Positions 57,701-64,000 of a stretch of DNA of 64,000 nt are shown here, piece after piece. Numbering within the stretch: position 1 is the first letter of the stretch; every line of letters starts with the position of its first letter. The notes beneath the pieces are model-generated. The model worked only from the letters and a program-made list of their open reading frames with translations. It did not search any database and was not told the origin of the DNA. Source of the stretch: Babylonia areolata (taxonomy: Eukaryota > Mollusca > Gastropoda > Neogastropoda > Buccinidae); the NCBI RefSeq assembly GCF_041734735.1, contig NC_134878.1, forward strand, positions 51,878,773 through 51,942,772, in the 5' to 3' direction. Both the position numbers and the translations under genes were made by a program.

Positions 57701-60531
57701 GTTGGCATCTCTGTACACTCGGTCATACCTTACTGGAAATGTACCTGTCTTGATGCAGAATGTATTACAGTAACAGTACTGATGATGGCATCGGCAGCAG
57801 TGCAGCTGTAAGGCTAATCAAAATCCATACTTCCTTCTCCCATGAAACAAAACCTTGTGGCAAGATCAGCTAGCAGCAGGTTATCTGTGACACACACATG
57901 CTTACTAATAAATGCCAAAACTACCTTGTTGTTTATACTGTCACCTCTTGGAAGTTCAAATACATCTCTCTGATCACAGATGGCCCATAATGATGACATG
58001 ACAGGGAATCATCAACATCCATGAGCCTCTTCAAGAACAATGCAGTCATCCAGACCAGAAAACTAAATTAAATAAATAATAATAATAATAATAATAATAA
58101 TATATATATATAGCGCTGAATCTTGTGCAGAGACAAATCAAAGCGCTTTTGCACCAGTCATTCACACGCATGCATAACTCTAAAATTGAAGAAATTGAAG
58201 ACAAGGAAGAGGCAGGGAAGGGAAGCTATCTTGGCAAGAGGTGGGTTTTAAGGCCAGATGAAAGAGCTGAGTGCGGAGACTTGACGAAGCAAAAGAGGAA
58301 GTTCATTCCAACTGTAAGATCCAGAGACAGAGAAAGAACGGTGGCCAACAGTGGAATGTTTGAATCTGGGTATGCATAAACTGAGTGGATCCGAAGCCGA
58401 TTGTAGAGAGCGAGATGGAGTGAAGAGGTGAAAGCAGCCACAGATATAGGAAGGAGCAGATTTGTGAAAACATTCATAACATAGTGCTGATCTTGTACTT
58501 TATTCTGTGTGAGACAGGGAGCCAGTGGAGATGTTGCAAAAGAGGAGTGATGTGCTCAGATCTTTTCTTTCGGAGGACGAGTCGGGCAGCAGAGTTTTGT
58601 ATGCGCTGAAGGACTAAATGGATGAAACAGGCAAACCAGACAATATAAAGTTACAGTAGTCAAGGCGAGAGAGAATGACAGAAACGACAAGCCTAGATGT
58701 TGTGTCAGTGGACAGGTATTTCCAGATGGAACTGATGTGCTGCAATTGACAGTAGCAGGATTGACATGTCTGACTGATAAATTTTTGCATGGACAGTGTG
58801 TTGTCAAGGGCAATGCCAAGGTTCCTGACTGAACTGGAAAGAGGGATGGATATACTGCCAAGTTTGACTGTATCAGTTGTGACGGAAGAGAGTTTTTGTT
58901 TAGTTCCTATGATCATTGCTTCAGTTTTGTCCGCATTCCACTGTAACTTACTTAGAGTCATCCAGTTTTGAATGTCCAGGAAGCAGTTGGATGTTTCTTG
59001 CAAGAGCGACAACAATTTTTCAGGGGTATCACTCTTCTGAAGTTGAGTGTCATCAGCATAAGAATGAAGACTGACATTATGGCGGTTGATAATTTCAGTA
59101 AGATGAGCAGTGTACAGTGTGAAGAACACTGGGCCTAAAACAGATCCCTATTGGACTCTATGTTCAAATTTAACAGGCTCAGAATGGAAATTATCAACAA
59201 TGACAGACTGCAATCGATCTGTGAGATTAAGATTTGAGCCAGTTTAGAACAGTGCCGTTGATACCAAATGTAAAATGAAGATGGGAAAGAAGGATTGAAT
59301 GGTTTATCGTGTCAAAGGTGGCTGATAAGTCGAGAAGACTTGAGCCTATATTTATATCTTTATTACTGACCTTACAATACTAACATCCACACACGCAGAC
59401 AATTAGACATCCACCTTAACCCCTAGGCTGCCTATATGACGAGATACATCGTCATCGCATGCATATACGCTTCGCTGCCACAATGATGAGAACTCGTAAT
59501 CAAAATATTCTGACTTTCCCTGGTTTGCGTTCAGTTTGTTGACAAAAATACAGGTTGCTTTAGCACGGGGAATCTTTCTAGATTCTATTCATTGCTAGAC
59601 ACACGATCTATGTCATGAGGCAGTCCTTTATTTGAACATTTTGGTTGGGTTACTGTCGCAGTGTTTTGCCTGGCTCCTTTCCTCGCTCGCCCAACAAAAT
59701 GTTGGACTGACGCCATGCTCAAGACATGCAATCGTGGTGAACTAAATCAACTAAGACTGCTTTCTTTAGCTGATGCTCAGAAAGAATTGAGGCGTAAATT
59801 TGACGGAGAAGACAATGATGAACATTTATAGGACGATCTGATAGAAAATAAAGGGAGCAATCAAGAGAGTGGCCAAGATACAACTACCAGTGAGTGATGC
59901 CAGCTCTACAGCTGTAGTAAACGACAGAAAGTGACCGAATTATTAGCAGGACACAGTGCGAGTGATATTCTTGGCACTCAGCCAATGCAGTCTGATGAGA
60001 ACTGGATAAAGTGATCATGTAAGAGGGGTGAAGAGGAGGGAGGTGGAGACTGAGGGAGTGTCACATCACATCCATATTATCACTTGGATGCACTGTGTAT
60101 CTATCTCTTTAAATCTTATTTTCCTGGCAGTGAAAGGGTTAATCTTTGTCCTCTACAGTTTCTTATACTCTATGTAAATATAGCCAAAATACACAGACAC
60201 ACACACACACAGAGCGCCACCAGCCGGAGAGAAACCAGCAACGCTGATGACACACCCACCTCTCAGGCCGGAGTAGCACAGAGTGCCATGGTTGGGGATG
60301 AAGTAGGTGCAGACGTCAAAGTTGTCGTCCCGCTCCTCCTGGTCCACTCGGTACATGACGCGGTTCAGGTCACCCAGGGTCAGGCGGCTGACCACGGCGC
60401 GGAAGTTGGAGGTGTCCCAGGTGTCGTCGAAAGTGGTGTTGCCGCTGTAGGAGCGCATCATGTAGCCAAACTGACCCATGCCCCGCCGCAGCTCCAGCAC
60501 CGCTGTCTTGGCGTGGTCCGCCAGGGTCGTC
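32066..60531 (-). CDS. AGL: Glycogen debranching enzyme (AGL), 3' 14 coding exons; 5' part outside window
   Basis: Encodes the C-terminal 713 residues of the bifunctional cytosolic enzyme (4-alpha-glucanotransferase plus amylo-1,6-glucosidase) that removes branches during glycogen breakdown. Exons, 5' to 3' on the minus strand: 60531-60260, 57213-57080, 54694-54561, 52902-52724, 50580-50478, 47224-46999, 45742-45631, 44930-44795, 44406-44294, 36990-36776, 35802-35705, 34667-34580, 33429-33241, 32209-32066. All junctions are GT-AG and all phases match. Landmarks: [85 protein letters not shown]. Human AGL has about 1532 residues, so roughly the first 800 (transferase half) are missing here. No further exon is seen from 60532 to 64000. 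Confidence 0.97.
33241..33429 (-). CDS. AGL: AGL exon (13th of 14 in window)
   Basis: 63 codons, phase 0 on both sides, donor GAG|GTAAAA. Contains [16 protein letters not shown] and [12 protein letters not shown], strongly conserved in animal debranching enzymes. Confidence 0.97.
34134..34316. mobile_element. Short DIRS-like family 2 derivative (fossil)
   Basis: About 183 bp: the left outer tip of the element at 37235 (GGAAATTTTCTATCTAAAAT ... CATACTTACCGT) joined directly to sequence like its right terminal repeat (AGAGGGCGCTAGCCAGCGGG ... GTCACGGTTAAGTATATG). Both outer tips are present but nothing internal. A non-autonomous deletion product. Confidence 0.75.
34325..34470 (-). mobile_element. 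SINE family C fragment
   Basis: Matches 700-910: TTTTTACCCCGCCATGTAGG, GTGTGCATGCTGGGTATG, ACAGGATCTT, TTGATCTTC. It starts within 10 bp of the short DIRS-like derivative. Confidence 0.6.
34580..34667 (-). CDS. AGL: AGL exon (12th of 14 in window)
   Basis: 29 codons plus the completing base of the preceding Thr. Donor CCG|GTCAGT. Encodes [13 protein letters not shown] ... [10 protein letters not shown], matching the GFNYHQGPEW region of vertebrate AGL when joined to EWVWP of the next exon. Confidence 0.95.
34970..35085 (+). mobile_element. SINE family B tail fragment
   Basis: GTTGGGTTATGCTGCTGGTC, GCATCTGCTTAGCAGATGTG and TATGGATTTGTG match the family B tail. Confidence 0.65.
35705..35802 (-). 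CDS. AGL: AGL exon (11th of 14 in window)
   Basis: Donor AAC|GTGAGT. Encodes [20 protein letters not shown] and [10 protein letters not shown], a close match to the vertebrate segment. Confidence 0.96.
36776..36990 (-). CDS. AGL: AGL exon (10th of 14 in window)
   Basis: Acceptor GCTGGCAG, donor GTG|GTAAGT. Encodes [42 protein letters not shown] run of about six GCT/CTG units follows the donor directly; the open frame through it (Ala repeat) is intronic. Confidence 0.96.
37235..42935 (-). mobile_element. DIRS-like tyrosine-recombinase retroelement, family 2 (fossil)
   Basis: About 5.7 kb in an AGL intron, inside the pogo-like remnant. Terminal repeats of ~165-190 bp are inverted and nearly identical (37235-37430 and 42765-42935). 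An internal complementary region at 37500-37590 joins the complements of the two outer tips, the hallmark arrangement of DIRS elements. It lies near the left end, so the element reads on the minus strand. A degraded tyrosine-recombinase-like region lies near 37650-38010; other coding parts are not recognisable. The body is badly broken with many disruptions, while the well-matched ends suggest only moderate age. Confidence 0.8.
40555..40665. repeat. (TA/TG)n then poly-T inside the DIRS-like fossil
   Basis: TATATG-type repeat to about 40637, then about 27 T. It lies in the middle of the fossil. Confidence 0.9.
43845..43963 (-). mobile_element. SINE family B tail fragment
   Basis: The reverse complement reads GCGCGTTGGGTTACGCTGCT, GGCATCTGCTTGGCAGATG, TATATGGATTTGTCCGAACA, CTGAAAC. 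Confidence 0.7.
43962..44200. repeat. A-rich (AAAT)n / (AAT)n tract
   Basis: AT-rich simple repeats, with a duplicated stretch GAATAAATAATA ... AAGCTTACACAAATAAATAA (43980-44033 and 44058-44106). Located ~90 bp downstream of an AGL donor. Confidence 0.8.
44294..44406 (-). CDS. AGL: AGL exon (9th of 14 in window)
   Basis: Acceptor ATTTCTTCAG, donor CAG|GTAAGA. Encodes [18 protein letters not shown], aligning with the DGSAVEIVGL region of vertebrate AGL, ending INNP plus G. Confidence 0.96.
44795..44930 (-). CDS. AGL: AGL exon (8th of 14 in window)
   Basis: Acceptor CCCTGCAG, donor AAG|GTTTGA (weaker than the others). Encodes [28 protein letters not shown] and GNRGKPATP, part of the glucosidase domain. 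Confidence 0.96.
45631..45742 (-). CDS. AGL: AGL exon (7th of 14 in window)
   Basis: Acceptor CCCACACAG, donor AAG|GTGAGC. Encodes [19 protein letters not shown] and [18 protein letters not shown]. Confidence 0.96.
46130..46228 (-). mobile_element. SINE family A tail fragment
   Basis: The reverse complement matches the tail: GGTGGCGCTGTAGTGTAGTG, GGGGAGAGCAGCC, AGAGAAATCTGTTGTG. Only about 100 bp remain. Confidence 0.65.
46937..46964. repeat. Poly-C tract (poly-G in AGL sense)
   Basis: A run of over 25 C on the plus strand. In the AGL transcript it is a long G run starting about 35 nt after the donor of the 46999-47224 exon. Confidence 0.9.
46999..47224 (-). CDS. AGL: AGL exon (6th of 14 in window)
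   Basis: Acceptor ACACCTCACAG, donor TGT|GTAAGT. Encodes [41 protein letters not shown] and RLFPTDDSE, highly conserved in the glucosidase half. Confidence 0.97.
47640..50230. other. AT-rich AGL intron
   Basis: Three poly-A runs (47633-47649, 47699-47727, 47942-47975) and a poly-T run (49012-49033), otherwise AT-rich with no recognised element beyond the tRNA-like remnant. A CA tract lies near 49303-49328. Confidence 0.6.
47728..47799 (-). pseudogene. tRNA-like pseudogene lacking half the T stem
   Basis: On the minus strand GGAGCCA opens a possible acceptor stem that pairs with TGGTTC at the far end. Between them are an A-box-like TAGTGTAATGGATAAGG and a B-box-like GGTTCGAATC. About four bases expected for the 3' half of the T stem are missing and the anticodon loop is not standard. 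A run of ~27 T follows, which would end pol III transcription. Could also be a SINE head. Confidence 0.45.
50270..50440. mobile_element. DIRS-like family 1, isolated terminal repeat (fossil)
   Basis: The right tip GACATGGTACAGTATATGAC and the preceding CAGTTTG and AGGCCTGGTTTGCATC match the complement of the right-tip part of the internal complementary region at 62970-63005. Related terminal-repeat sequence (CCAATGAAATG, GGCCAAGAAGAG) lies just inside. No coding part remains. The tip is about 37 nt from an AGL donor. Confidence 0.65.
50478..50580 (-). CDS. AGL: AGL exon (5th of 14 in window)
   Basis: Acceptor TTGTCCAG, donor TCG|GTAAGT. Encodes [20 protein letters not shown] and [13 protein letters not shown], the best conserved motif of the family. 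Confidence 0.98.
50900..52720. other. AGL intron, no recognised element
   Basis: Poly-A near 50895-50925 and a (GA)n tract at 51746-51776. The rest is ordinary intron sequence. Confidence 0.6.
52724..52902 (-). CDS. AGL: AGL exon (4th of 14 in window)
   Basis: Acceptor TTTGTTGACAG, donor CAG|GTTAGT. Encodes [20 protein letters not shown], then a variable stretch with EEEEA, ending PVSMAAG, which joins to LPHFSAG. Confidence 0.96.
53206..54045. mobile_element. Unclassified DNA transposon remnant with short inverted ends
   Basis: The left end TATAGGGTAGGTATGTCTAA is inverted at the right (reverse complement TATAGGGTAGGTGTGGGTAA). Inside both ends lies a subterminal motif close to AATTGCGAACGAT, repeated again near 53430-53450. 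No transposase is recognised. Length about 840 bp; family not assigned. Confidence 0.5.
54561..54694 (-). CDS. AGL: AGL exon (3rd of 14 in window)
   Basis: Acceptor GGGTTTGCAG, donor CAGA|GTATGT. Encodes [40 protein letters not shown] and ends YS plus GA, completed to Asp by the next exon. Its first ~25 nt and its acceptor are copied many times upstream (54684-55470). Confidence 0.95.
54684..55470 (-). repeat. Tandem array of copied AGL 3' splice sites
   Basis: About 13 units of ~62 bp including the genuine one. Read on the minus strand each holds ACTATAC..TTGCCGTTGCTG-type intron, GTGTGTGGGGTTGCAG as acceptor, and the exon start CTAGGGGAGTGGTTTGACGG or variants (CCAGGGG, ACAGGGG). Boundaries fall at 54694 (true), 54756, 54821 and so on every ~62 bp to about 55440. 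The true acceptor reads GGGTTTGCAG; all copies read GGGGTTGCAG, a single G-to-T difference. Use of the first copy would add 62 nt and shift frame. Confidence 0.93.
55490..56540. other. AGL intron, AT-rich
   Basis: No recognised element; T/G-rich stretch near 55950-56010 and A-rich near 56080-56100. Confidence 0.55.
56561..56985 (+). mobile_element. Full-length SINE family A
   Basis: Head with A-box GGCCTAGAGGTAACGCG and B-box GGTTCCAATCACGG, then GCCGCCGATATTTTCTCC, the shared core (GATAAACCGAGGTCCCGTG, GGCAAAATTCTGTAG), an A-rich insert, and the tail GGTGGCGCTGTAGTATAGC ... AGAGAAATCTGTTGTG. An ATACAAA-type repeat ends it. Confidence 0.85.
57080..57213 (-). CDS. AGL: AGL exon (2nd of 14 in window)
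   Basis: Acceptor TGTGGTTTCAG, donor GCT|GTAAGA. Encodes [31 protein letters not shown] and GNTAA. Confidence 0.97.
57277..57713 (-). mobile_element. hAT-like MITE in AGL intron
   Basis: Ends AGATGCCAACTGTTTG and CGAACAGTTGGCATCTCTG are inverted. An 8-bp direct repeat ACACTCGG flanks it (57269-57276 and 57715-57722), the size expected for hAT. It is the reverse complement of the element at 9591-10294, and lies about 60 nt upstream of an AGL acceptor, in the same orientation to transcription as the EXOSC2 copy. Confidence 0.75.
58076..59345 (-). mobile_element. CR1/L2-like LINE, 5'-truncated
   Basis: Minus-strand frame 59129-58614 carries the RT catalytic region HSYADDTQL, then [28 protein letters not shown] and [15 protein letters not shown]. 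Upstream (to ~59345) are remnants like [15 protein letters not shown] and GSVLGPVFF with one stop between them. Downstream frames give the C-terminus in pieces. The 3' end meets a (TAA)n/(TA)n tail at 58076-58112. No endonuclease part remains. Confidence 0.85.
59420..60138. mobile_element. piggyBac-like MITE or remnant
   Basis: Flanked by TTAA on both sides (59416-59419 and 60139-60142), the piggyBac target. Ends are CCCCTAGGCTGCC and GGCAGTGAAAGGG (inverse CCCTTTCACTGCC). Inside is a worn acidic reading stretch ([16 protein letters not shown]) like the N-terminus of piggyBac transposases. The DDD core is missing. It ends 121 bp from an AGL exon. Confidence 0.8.
60260..60531 (-). CDS. AGL: AGL first coding exon visible in window
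   Basis: Acceptor GTGTTGCAG, donor GAG|GTGGGT. Starts with the last base of a split codon, so at least one more coding exon lies upstream. Encodes [53 protein letters not shown]. Confidence 0.95.
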
Positions 60532-61465
60532 CTGCAACACACATGCACACACCATCGTCCCCACACTGTGCTTTACTTTGTGTCCAGGGTTGTTTTCAAA
60601 CTTTTTGGACATAGACCACAGTGCAATCACATGGTTGGGGAGTCCCTGGGCTTGTCATACTGAAACACTGGCGGCCAGGGTCCATGGGCCACTTAGTTTA
60701 CCAAAGTGTGTTCAAAAGTAAATTATGGCAGAAACACCTGACTGAGGGGGTCTTCTCTGAGGACCTTGTACTGTTGTCCAGTTCTCCCTCATGTTTCCTA
60801 TCACTAAGGGAAAAATATAAAAGAATGAATCACACACACAAAATGTCTAAATGGAAATCCGCGCAATAAAGAAATACTCCCACCCCTGACATCACCTGTG
60901 AGGAGGACTTCCTATCACCACCACACGCCTGCTCTGTTGTCAGGACAAGTTCAAGAAAAAGCACCACACATCAGGTCTACTGTCTCTTCAGTTTCTTGAG
61001 AAGCACCACAAGGTCCATTCTGTCTGTCAGAAAGAGTGTGTAAAATGGAACAGTGTACATGTGTACGGCTGTTCATGACAGCATGCAGACATGTGTGTAT
61101 AGGATAAATTCACATGGAAAATGCACTAGGCAGTAGGGCCTATACCTGCTTTCAAACAGTAATCAGTAGCTGTTGAGCTGGAGAGGAGACCTGTGAATCA
61201 GCTGGTGTCCTGACTCGAGAAGGAGAAAGGCTTTAGAATGTTCAACTGGTTCTGTCTCAGGTGGGCGACTGCAGAGACTGTTGTTTGCTTCAAGCTCCTT
61301 TTATTTAACCCCTTACCTGCTGAACGTTTTAACAATTTTGTCATTCTCATGTGGCAAGCGAAAACTCAGGATTTCCACCCAAGTGCAATAAAATGTGCAC
61401 CATTTCCTCAAATAGAAAGATATCTCCTTAAAAATTTCGCATCATGCTTGCTCTTACATTGTACT
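60532..61465. other. AGL upstream intron, no exon found
   Basis: No debranching-enzyme sequence in any minus frame. A TTAACCCCTTACCTGCTGAAC at 61306 resembles a piggyBac-type tip but no partner end is clear. Confidence 0.55.
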
Positions 61466-61469
61466 TTAA

Positions 61470-62371
61470 CCCTTTCGCTGCCAGGAAAAAAAGATTTAAG
61501 TGAAATCTATTTGCCAGGGTTTTTCCAAAAAAAACAGGTATAATTTTCAAAAAAATTCTGTGCTCTTTGTTACTGGAGAAAGACCCATAAAAGTATATAT
61601 TTTCTGAAAGGTAAATGAATAAAGAATACAAAACACATACTTTTTTCCCATTTGAAATATTTTTAGTGACATGCTGTTGTTTTGAAATCAGTGTTTTGTT
61701 TTTTGTCACATTTTCAACTCGTTCATTACAAACATTAGTCAGGTAATTTGCACTAAAATATAATATTTTCTGGACAAATGGATATCTGCAAATACAAAAT
61801 CACACTAGAACAACCATAATAATTTTTTAAAAATTTTTTAAGAGAGATACACAATGCACTGTGACTTCTCCAAGTGATAATATGGATGTGAGGGCCACGC
61901 CCCCTCAGTCTCTACCCCCCTCCTCTTCACCCCTCTCACACAGTCGCTTTATCCAGTTCTCATCAGACCGCACTGTCTTCCCCTTCAAGTTTACGCTTCA
62001 ATTCTTTCTGAGCATCAGCTAAAGAAAGCAATCTTAGTTGATTTAGTTCACCATGTACGCATGTCTTGAACATGGCGTCAGTCCGACATTTTGTTGAGCG
62101 AGCGAGGAAAGTAGTCAGACAAAACACTGTGACAGTAACCCAACCAAAACGTTCAAATAAAGGACTGCCTCATGACGTAGATGGTGTTTCTAGCTATGAA
62201 TAGAATCTAGAAAGATTCCCCAAGCTAAAGTGACCAGTATTTCTGTCAATGAACTGGATGCAAACCAGGGAAAAGTCAGAATATTTCGATGATGAGTTAT
62301 CTCATCATTGTGGCAGCGAAGCGTACATGCTTGCGATGACAAGTTTTCTCATCATATAGGCAGCCTAGGGG
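61470..62371. mobile_element. piggyBac-like MITE or remnant, inverted relative to 59420-60138
   Basis: TTAA flanks at 61466-61469 and 62372-62375. Left tip CCCTTTCGCTGCCAGG; right tip, inverted, CCCCTAGGCTGCC. Much of the interior (61870-62371) is the reverse complement of 59420-60070 with many substitutions. This copy has about 180 bp of extra sequence near the left end. Confidence 0.8.
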
Positions 62372-62660
62372 TTAAGCAGATGATAAATATGTTACAACTT
62401 CATTGTATAACTTGTTACTGTTGTATAAAATCTGAGTCAAAGAATCAAGTGGCAAAAAAAATTCTCTGCATTACAAATTAATTCCAGGATTTCCCATCAA
62501 ATTTGTTTTCGATGGGTGCCTGTGACCCAGTATTACATCAGAGTTTGATGGGAAAAAAAGATACCGGCTGGCTGGCTGTGTTGGCATCAGAAAGCTGATC
62601 ATTCAACCATTCTGGCTTTACACTTATATTATGGTCAACACAGGTCATTAAAAGGAATAG

Positions 62661-64000
62661 GAGGAGTTTGTATTATACTCCATGTTTGGTGTTACATATA
62701 CTTACCATGTCAAACTGATGCAAACTAGGCCTATTGGTTTGCTCTGCTTGGCCAAATTTCACGCGGCTAACAGGGAAAAGACGGGCCCACCCGCTCTCAG
62801 CCAATCAAACGCCTCTAAAAACTATAAGCGCTTAATCATTCCGTGGCCATGAACAAAAATGCCCCACGAGAACCACGGCGGAGACGCGGGGACGGACGGG
62901 CGGGCATTCGAGTTTGACATGGTAAGTATATGTAACACCAAACATGGAGTATAATACAAACTCCTCCTTTTGGTGTCATATACTGTACCATGTCAAACTG
63001 ATGCAGAATTTAAAGCAAATGGAGGAGGGCAACGCCTACTGGTTCATATGGGGAGCCCTTGTAACTGAGACGGCAGTGTTAGCCGTGACAAAGGAAATCC
63101 CCTTGGAACCGTCAGCCCTGGTCATACGGAAATTCCTGAGGTAGAAGTTGATGAAGGGATTCTCAGACCGCCAGAAGGCTGCCTCCAAGACATGCTGCGC
63201 TGGCACTGAGTGCTGGAAAGCAGCCGAAGTCGCTATGGCCCGCACTTCGTGTGCTCTGGGATGAAGACAGCTGATATCCCTGTGTGCATGAGAGTAGGCT
63301 CTACGAATGACTTGGGAAACCTGGCGGGAAATGGTGCCTGCAGCGATGTCTTTCTTGTAATTCTCATTGAGGGAGATGAGCAGACACCTCTGAGAAGAAC
63401 GCCTATGGCGAGACCTATCCCAATAATATTTGAGACACCGAACAGGGCAGGTGCCTATCCTCATCATCTTGGGCAAGAATATCAGACAAAGGTCTGACCC
63501 TCAGAGAGGGGGAAGGAACCTCAGGGTCTTGGTTCTTAGCCAGAAACTCTGGAAGGAAACGAATAGTGATGGAACCATCTCTGTGGAAGGCCAGATCTTG
63601 TGGCATTCCACTAAGCCCATGCAGCTCACTTCTACGACTGCCTGTGGCCAGCCACAGAAGGAAAGTGGTCTTGAGGGTGAGGATGTCAAAAGGAATAGTC
63701 CCCAATGGTAGGAAGGGCTGTTTTCGAATGAAATCCAGCACCAGGAACAAGTCCCAGAGGGGCACTCTTCTGGGGTCTCTAGCTTCCTTCAGAGGGGCAC
63801 CCCTAGCCACCTCTCTGAGCAGGCAATCCGTTTCAAAGGCGGAACCACCTAGCTGTTTGCATTGTGGTACAGAAGGCAGACCTGTACCCTCGCACAGAAC
63901 TAGCAGACAGGATGAGAACCGAGGAGCAGAGAGCCAAAAGTTGGCCAGCTGCATGCTCGTAAGGTTCGTAGGGGTAATGCCCTGAGCTGTACACCACCGC
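62661..64000 (-). mobile_element. DIRS-like tyrosine-recombinase retroelement, family 1, cut by window end (fossil)
   Basis: A terminal repeat at 62661-62875 (GAGGAGTTTGTATTATACTC ... ATACTTACCATGTCAAACTG) is followed by an internal complementary region at 62908-63005 that joins the complements of both outer tips, as in DIRS elements. Minus-strand frames from 63954 to 63036 carry a tyrosine-recombinase domain (ATGSRRSELHGL; HEVRAIATSAAFQ; FYLR). The remaining parts lie beyond 64000. It looks fairly young, with few breaks in the visible part. Confidence 0.8.

Noticed and set aside
60084-60614. 176-codon plus-strand frame
   Set aside because: Antisense shadow of the AGL exon at 60260-60531.
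61300-61470. Possible third piggyBac-type tip (TTAACCCCTTACCTGC)
   Set aside because: No matching opposite end was found, so it was not called as an element.
60532-64000. Search for more 5' AGL exons
   Set aside because: No minus-strand frame shows transferase-half sequence; the region is filled by piggyBac-like and DIRS-like remnants.

Overview
The window is animal nuclear DNA. Genes are split by GT-AG introns, microsatellites are dense, and there are many tRNA-derived SINEs, LINE fragments, DNA transposon remnants and DIRS-type retroelement fossils. Intron structure, repeat style and protein divergence suggest a lophotrochozoan, most likely a marine mollusc. That placement is an inference; no sequence here fixes the species.

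Two host genes can be supported, and they are convergent. On the + strand, positions 7218-13526 hold a complete four-exon gene for the exosome cap subunit RRP4/EXOSC2 (290 residues; all phases join). On the - strand, positions 60531-32066 hold the last 14 coding exons (713 codons) of the glycogen debranching enzyme AGL. They include the amylo-1,6-glucosidase half; the 5' part of the gene lies beyond position 64000. I saw no other convincing host gene.

Layout: 1-7199 is intergenic, mostly simple repeats and SINEs. 7200-14600 is EXOSC2. 14600-28400 is intergenic, with a SINE cluster, a 50-bp minisatellite, two LINE fragments, an unclassified inverted-repeat element and a DIRS end. 28400-32065 is a repeat-poor block that may be the AGL 3' UTR. 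32066-60531 is AGL, whose introns carry a pogo-like remnant split by a 5.7-kb DIRS-like fossil, a short derivative of that fossil, a TIR element, a hAT-like MITE, a LINE and a piggyBac-like MITE. 60532-64000 is upstream AGL intron or flank, with a second piggyBac-like remnant and the end of a second DIRS-like family.

The most striking signal is a pair of splice-site arrays. In EXOSC2 the end of exon 3 with its 5' splice site has been copied four more times into the following intron. In AGL the start of one exon with its 3' splice site has been copied about twelve more times into the preceding intron. In addition, the same hAT-like MITE sits in the same transcriptional orientation about 30 and 60 nt upstream of a 3' splice site in each gene. 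The two otherwise different DIRS families share a splice-donor-like motif near one tip.
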